Source of the DNA: 40CM-2-70-7 sp035631315
GTDB taxonomy: Bacteria; Gemmatimonadota; Gemmatimonadetes; Gemmatimonadales; GWC2-71-9
Assembly: GCA_035631315.1 (NCBI GenBank)
Contig: DASQIZ010000089.1
Span: 1 to 6,355, forward strand
DNA length: 6,355 bases
Direction: 5' to 3'
Part shown: positions 1 to 6,355 of the stretch, piece after piece
Position numbering within the stretch: the stretch's first letter is position 1
Layout: every line of letters starts with the position of its first letter
Notes under the pieces: model-generated
Databases searched by the model: none
What the model saw: the letters and a program-made list of their open reading frames with translations, nothing else
Told to the model about the DNA's origin: nothing
Program-made: the position numbers and the translations under genes

Positions 1-2936
1 CCGGAGGGGTTCCGGTCCGGCGGACCTGGGGAGGCGGACTCCCCGTTGGGTGGACGCCCGACGGCAAGCTCCTGATGTCGACCGGCGTCATGTCCACGCT
101 CCCCGACACGCGGCTCTTCACACTCGACCTCGCGACCGGCACGCGGACCCCCGTTCCGCTCGGCCAAGCCTCGGACGGCTCCTACGACCGCGCCGGCGGG
201 GGAGGCACGCTCTTCTTCACGCGCTTCCCGTTCCAAGGCAGCCACACGAAGCGCTATAAGGGAGGGACGGCGCAGAATCTCTGGAAACTGCCGCCCGGTG
301 CCGCCGAAGCGACGCCGCTGACCGCGGATTACGCGGGCACGAGCAAGACGCCGATGTGGTGGGACGGACGCGTGTATTTCGTGTCCGATCGCGACGGCTC
401 GATGAACCTCTGGTCGATGGATGCGGATGGCCACGACGTACGGCAGCTGACCCACCACCAGGGCTGGGACATCCAATCCCCAGCGCTCTCGAACGGCAAG
501 ATCGTCTATCAGCTGGGCGCCGACCTCTGGATCTACGACATCGCGAGCGGTCAGGGACACCTGATTCCCATCACGCTGACTTCTGACTTCGATCAGCTGC
601 GCGTCCGCTGGGTGACCAAACCCATGGACTACGTGACCGCAACGCATGTCTCGCCGAATGGCGATCGCGTGGTGCTGACGGCCCGCGGCCAGGTGTTCGT
701 CGCGCCGGTGGGACCGGGGCGCCTCGTGGAAGCCTCGCGTCATCAGGGTGTTCGCTACCGGTCCGCGCGCTTCGCTCCCGACGGCAAGTCCCTCGTGGTG
801 CTCTCCGACGAATCGGGCGAGACCGACTGGTGGCGCCTCCCGGCCAATGGCGTCGGGACTCCCGAGCAGGTGACCAACGACGCGAAGGTCTTGCGATGGG
901 ACGGCGTCACGTCGCCCGACGGGAAGTACCTCGCCTACTACGACAAGAATCAGACGCTCTGGCTCGTCGATCTCAGTGCGAAGAGAGCGACGAAGATCGA
1001 ATCGTCCGATGACGGCGACTACCAGGATCTGATCTGGTCTCCCGACTCGAAGTGGCTCGCCTATACGCGGCCCGGAACGACGTTCTCGACCATCGTGCTG
1101 TATTCCGTCGTGTCCGGAAAGGCGACGCCGATCACCACGCCTCGGGCGGACAGCTACTCGCCCGGATGGAGCGCGGACGGGAAATGGCTCTACTTCCTCT
1201 CCGACCGGAACTTCCGGTCCCTCATCGGCGGTCCGTGGGGCCCGCGCGCACCGGAGCCGTTCTTCGACAAGCAGGCGAAGATCTACCTCGTGTCGCTCGT
1301 GAAGGGCCTGCGTTCGCCCTTCCAGCCCAAGGACGAGACCCCCGCGGCACCGCCTGATACCGGCAAGAAGGACGTCACCGTCACGGTGGATTTCGACGGG
1401 ATCGCGGACCGGCTCTTCGAGGCGCCGGTACCGGCGGGCAACTACGCCAATCTGTCGGTGGGAAGTGACCGGCTCTTCTATCTCTCCTTCGGGGCCGCAT
1501 TTCAATCGCCGCGGGCCTTGATGTCTCTGGAGATTTCGAATCAGTCTCCCAAGGCGAAGTCCGTCTCGGACGACATGCTGCAGTACGAGCTCACGGCCGA
1601 CCGGAAGAAGCTGATGATCCAGAAGGACGGGGACCTCTACATCGTGGATGCCTCGAGCGCCCCCGCCACGCTCGACACCAAGTCCCAGGTGCAGCTCTCG
1701 GGTTGGACCTTTCCGATCGATCCTCGCGAAGAGTTCGCCGAGATGTTCCGCGAGGCGTGGCGCCTGGAGCGGGACTACTTCTACGACCAGCACATGAATG
1801 GCGTGAACTGGCCCGCGATGCGGACCAAGTACGGAGCGCTCGCATCGCGGGTCACGAGCCGGGGCGAGCTGTCCGACGTCCTGGCGCAGATGGTGAGTGA
1901 GCTTTCGGCGCTCCACATCTTCGTTTACGGTGGCGACGCCCGCCAAGGCGACGATCAGATCGCGCTGGGCTCCCTGGGCGCGACCTACGAGCGCGACGAG
2001 GCGAATGGCGGCTGGCGCATCACGCACATCTACAAGACCGACCCGGATTTCCCGGTTCAGCGCGCTCCGCTCGCGATGCCCGCCCTGGGTGTCGCCGAGG
2101 GTGACGTGATCCAGATGGTGAACGGCGTGCCCACGCTGTCGGTCCCCGACCTCGACGCGCTCCTCGAAAATCAGACAGGCAAGGAGGTGCTCCTGCGCGT
2201 GAAGACGCCGGGTGCAGCCGCCGGCGGCCGGGACGTGGTGGTGACGCCGTTCTCCCGCGGCGCGCTGTCGGGGCTCCGGTACAGCGAATGGGAGTATACG
2301 CGCCGGCTCGCGGTGGATGCGGCCGGTCACGACTCCATCGGGTACGTGCATTTGCGCGCGATGACCGGGAACGACATCGCCCAGTTCGAGCGCGATTTCT
2401 ATCCGGGCATGAACCGCCAGGGCATGATCATCGATGTCCGCCACAACAACGGCGGAAACATCGACAGCTGGGTACTCGAGAAGCTGATGCGGAAGGCGTG
2501 GATGTACTGGCAGAGCCGGATCGGGAAGCCGTACTGGAACATGCAGTGGGCGTTCCGCGGGCACATGGTCGTGCTCTGCGACCAGTGGACCGCGTCGGAC
2601 GGCGAGGCCTTCAGCGAAGGGTTCCGGCGGCTGGGGTTGGGCAAGGTGATCGGGGCCCGGACCTGGGGCGGCGAGATCTGGCTCTCATCGTCGAATACCC
2701 TGGAGGACCACGGGATCGCGACGGCGGCCGAGAATGGCGTGTATGGGCCGGAAGGGGCCTGGCTGATCGAGGGTCATGGGGTGGACCCCGACTCGGTGGT
2801 CGACAACCTCCCGGGCGCCACCTATCGAGGCCAGGACGCTCAGCTCGATGCGGCGGTCGCGTATCTGCGGGCCGAGATGAAGGCGCATCCGACCCCGGTA
2901 CCTCCTCCTCCCGCATATCCCGACAAGAGTCACTAG
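1..2936 (+). CDS. Tricorn-like S41 family serine peptidase with beta-propeller and PDZ domains (5'-partial)
   Basis: This is a large self-compartmentalising-type peptidase expected to cut oligopeptides released by other proteases. The frame is open from base 3 to the TAG at 2934-2936 (977 codons; codon 1 = bases 3-5). Tricorn homologues run to about 1,050-1,100 aa, so roughly 100 N-terminal residues, including any signal peptide, are missing; the ATG at 75 is internal. Residues 1 to about 565 carry WD40/TolB-like propeller strands (WTPDGK 17-22, then repeats such as WSPDSK, WSADGK and FAPDGK). A helical C1 region follows with His638 (LHIFV), then a PDZ domain at about 655-750 and the S41 core at about 762-960. 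The core holds RHNNGGN with Gly818, TASDGEAFS with the presumed nucleophile Ser865 and Asp866, and Glu923 (IEGHGVDPD). The Ser-to-Glu distance is 58 residues, as I recall for Thermoplasma tricorn (S965/E1023). The tail is proline-rich. It may be cytosolic or periplasmic; this cannot be decided without the N-terminus. Family call is firm; substrate is unknown. Confidence 0.93.
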   Translation, partial: GGVPVRRTWGGGLPVGWTPDGKLLMSTGVMSTLPDTRLFTLDLATGTRTPVPLGQASDGSYDRAGGGGTLFFTRFPFQGSHTKRYKGGTAQNLWKLPPGAAEATPLTADYAGTSKTPMWWDGRVYFVSDRDGSMNLWSMDADGHDVRQLTHHQGWDIQSPALSNGKIVYQLGADLWIYDIASGQGHLIPITLTSDFDQLRVRWVTKPMDYVTATHVSPNGDRVVLTARGQVFVAPVGPGRLVEASRHQGVRYRSARFAPDGKSLVVLSDESGETDWWRLPANGVGTPEQVTNDAKVLRWDGVTSPDGKYLAYYDKNQTLWLVDLSAKRATKIESSDDGDYQDLIWSPDSKWLAYTRPGTTFSTIVLYSVVSGKATPITTPRADSYSPGWSADGKWLYFLSDRNFRSLIGGPWGPRAPEPFFDKQAKIYLVSLVKGLRSPFQPKDETPAAPPDTGKKDVTVTVDFDGIADRLFEAPVPAGNYANLSVGSDRLFYLSFGAAFQSPRALMSLEISNQSPKAKSVSDDMLQYELTADRKKLMIQKDGDLYIVDASSAPATLDTKSQVQLSGWTFPIDPREEFAEMFREAWRLERDYFYDQHMNGVNWPAMRTKYGALASRVTSRGELSDVLAQMVSELSALHIFVYGGDARQGDDQIALGSLGATYERDEANGGWRITHIYKTDPDFPVQRAPLAMPALGVAEGDVIQMVNGVPTLSVPDLDALLENQTGKEVLLRVKTPGAAAGGRDVVVTPFSRGALSGLRYSEWEYTRRLAVDAAGHDSIGYVHLRAMTGNDIAQFERDFYPGMNRQGMIIDVRHNNGGNIDSWVLEKLMRKAWMYWQSRIGKPYWNMQWAFRGHMVVLCDQWTASDGEAFSEGFRRLGLGKVIGARTWGGEIWLSSSNTLEDHGIATAAENGVYGPEGAWLIEGHGVDPDSVVDNLPGATYRGQDAQLDAAVAYLRAEMKAHPTPVPPPPAYPDKSH

Positions 2937-2954
2937 GGGTATCTTCTAGCCTCG
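2935..2954 (+). promoter_or_regulatory. Weak RBS or possible leaderless-type promoter before the kinase gene
   Basis: The 18-bp gap between the peptidase stop and the kinase ATG has no good Shine-Dalgarno sequence at normal distance. The only G-rich stretch, AGGGG (2935-2939), overlaps the TAG stop and ends 15 nt before the ATG, which is long. TATCTT at 2940-2945 matches the -10 consensus at four of six positions and ends 9 nt before the ATG, so a transcript starting there would have almost no leader. A -35-like CCGACA at 2920-2925 sits only 14 bp upstream of it, which is too short for a standard promoter. The kinase may instead simply be read through from the upstream gene. This is a tentative call. 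Confidence 0.25.
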
Positions 2955-5935
<2,981 letters not shown>

Positions 5936-5936
<1 letters not shown>

Positions 5937-6355
5937 TGGCCGCGAAGAAAAAGGTCACCAGGCGGAAGAAGGCGGCGAAGGAATCGCGGGGCCTCACGGC
6001 GAAGGAGCTGGTCGACGAGACTCCGCCTCCCGCCATCAAGAAGCTCGCCGACGCGATCGCCGATGATGGAGGGGTGATCGTAGGGATGTACCGCGACCCC
6101 CTCGGCTCGAACTGGCAGATCTTCGCGGGTCTTCCGCTCGCGAAAGTCGAACCGACTCCGTACCAGCGGGACCTGTCCCCGACGCACGTCGCGCGGCTCT
6201 CCAAGGCGATCGACAAGCTCGATCGCTTTCTGGATCCCGTCATCGCGGTCCGGACCGAAGATGGTGGGTATTGGACGCCCAACGGCTATCACCGGCTGGG
6301 CGCGCTGAAGTCCCTGGGCGCCCGCAGCATTCTGGCGCTCGTGGTGCCCGACGCC
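5936..6355 (+). CDS. ParB/sulfiredoxin-superfamily (ParB-like) protein (3'-partial)
   Basis: This frame is open to the window edge; 140 codons are visible. The protein starts with a very basic tail (KKK 4-6, RRKK 9-12), suited to nucleic-acid contact. An acidic segment and an YRDPLGSNWQ stretch follow at about 52-61. From about residue 66 it reads like the N-terminal domain of ParB/RepB/Spo0J proteins: LPLAKVEPTPYQRDLS (66-81), a helix to about 98, the strand DPVIAVR (100-106) and then NGYHRLGA (116-123) at the place of the ParB GERRxRA nucleotide-binding motif. GxHR rather than GERR is closer to other members of the superfamily, such as sulfiredoxin and SerK-type proteins. No parA lies beside it here, so a chromosome-partition role should not be assumed; a DNA-binding regulator or a nucleotide-dependent enzyme is equally possible. 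It follows the kinase gene with a 1-bp overlap. The C-terminus, including any helix-turn-helix, is outside the window. Confidence 0.85.

Noticed and set aside
2933..2949. Two CTAG tetramers flanking the stop codon and the TATCTT box, considered as an operator or terminator arm.
   Set aside because: Four-base palindromes are too short to support a stem or operator, and no U-rich tract follows.

Overview
The window is densely coding and G+C-rich (roughly two-thirds by eye), with three genes on the + strand and almost no intergenic sequence. It probably comes from a member of the Gemmatimonadota. The main reason is the middle gene, a long membrane-anchored Ser/Thr kinase with a TolB-like plus TPR-like C-terminal half, a layout I associate with the large kinase families of that phylum. 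Acidobacteriota or a related soil lineage is the main alternative. The assignment rests on recognised protein style, not on a marker gene.

Layout: (1) from the left edge to 2936, the 3' part (977 codons) of a tricorn-protease-like S41 peptidase, with beta-propeller repeats, a PDZ domain and a C-terminal serine protease core. Its 5' end lies outside the window. (2) After an 18-bp gap, 2955-5936 is a complete 993-aa Ser/Thr protein kinase: cytoplasmic kinase domain, one transmembrane helix, a TolB-N-like domain and a long TPR-like helical region. (3) Starting inside the kinase stop codon (TGATG), a ParB/sulfiredoxin-superfamily protein runs from 5936 off the right edge; 140 codons are visible.

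The tight spacing (18 bp, then a 1-bp overlap) and the lack of a visible terminator suggest co-transcription. The kinase and ParB-like genes are probably translationally coupled. A plausible but unproven reading is that the kinase senses something outside the cytoplasm through its TolB/TPR region and signals inward, with the ParB-like nucleotide/DNA-binding protein as a candidate partner. The tricorn-like enzyme would digest oligopeptides and may be only a positional neighbour. No RNA genes, mobile elements, repeats or CRISPR arrays were seen, and no gene-free stretch exceeds 18 bp.
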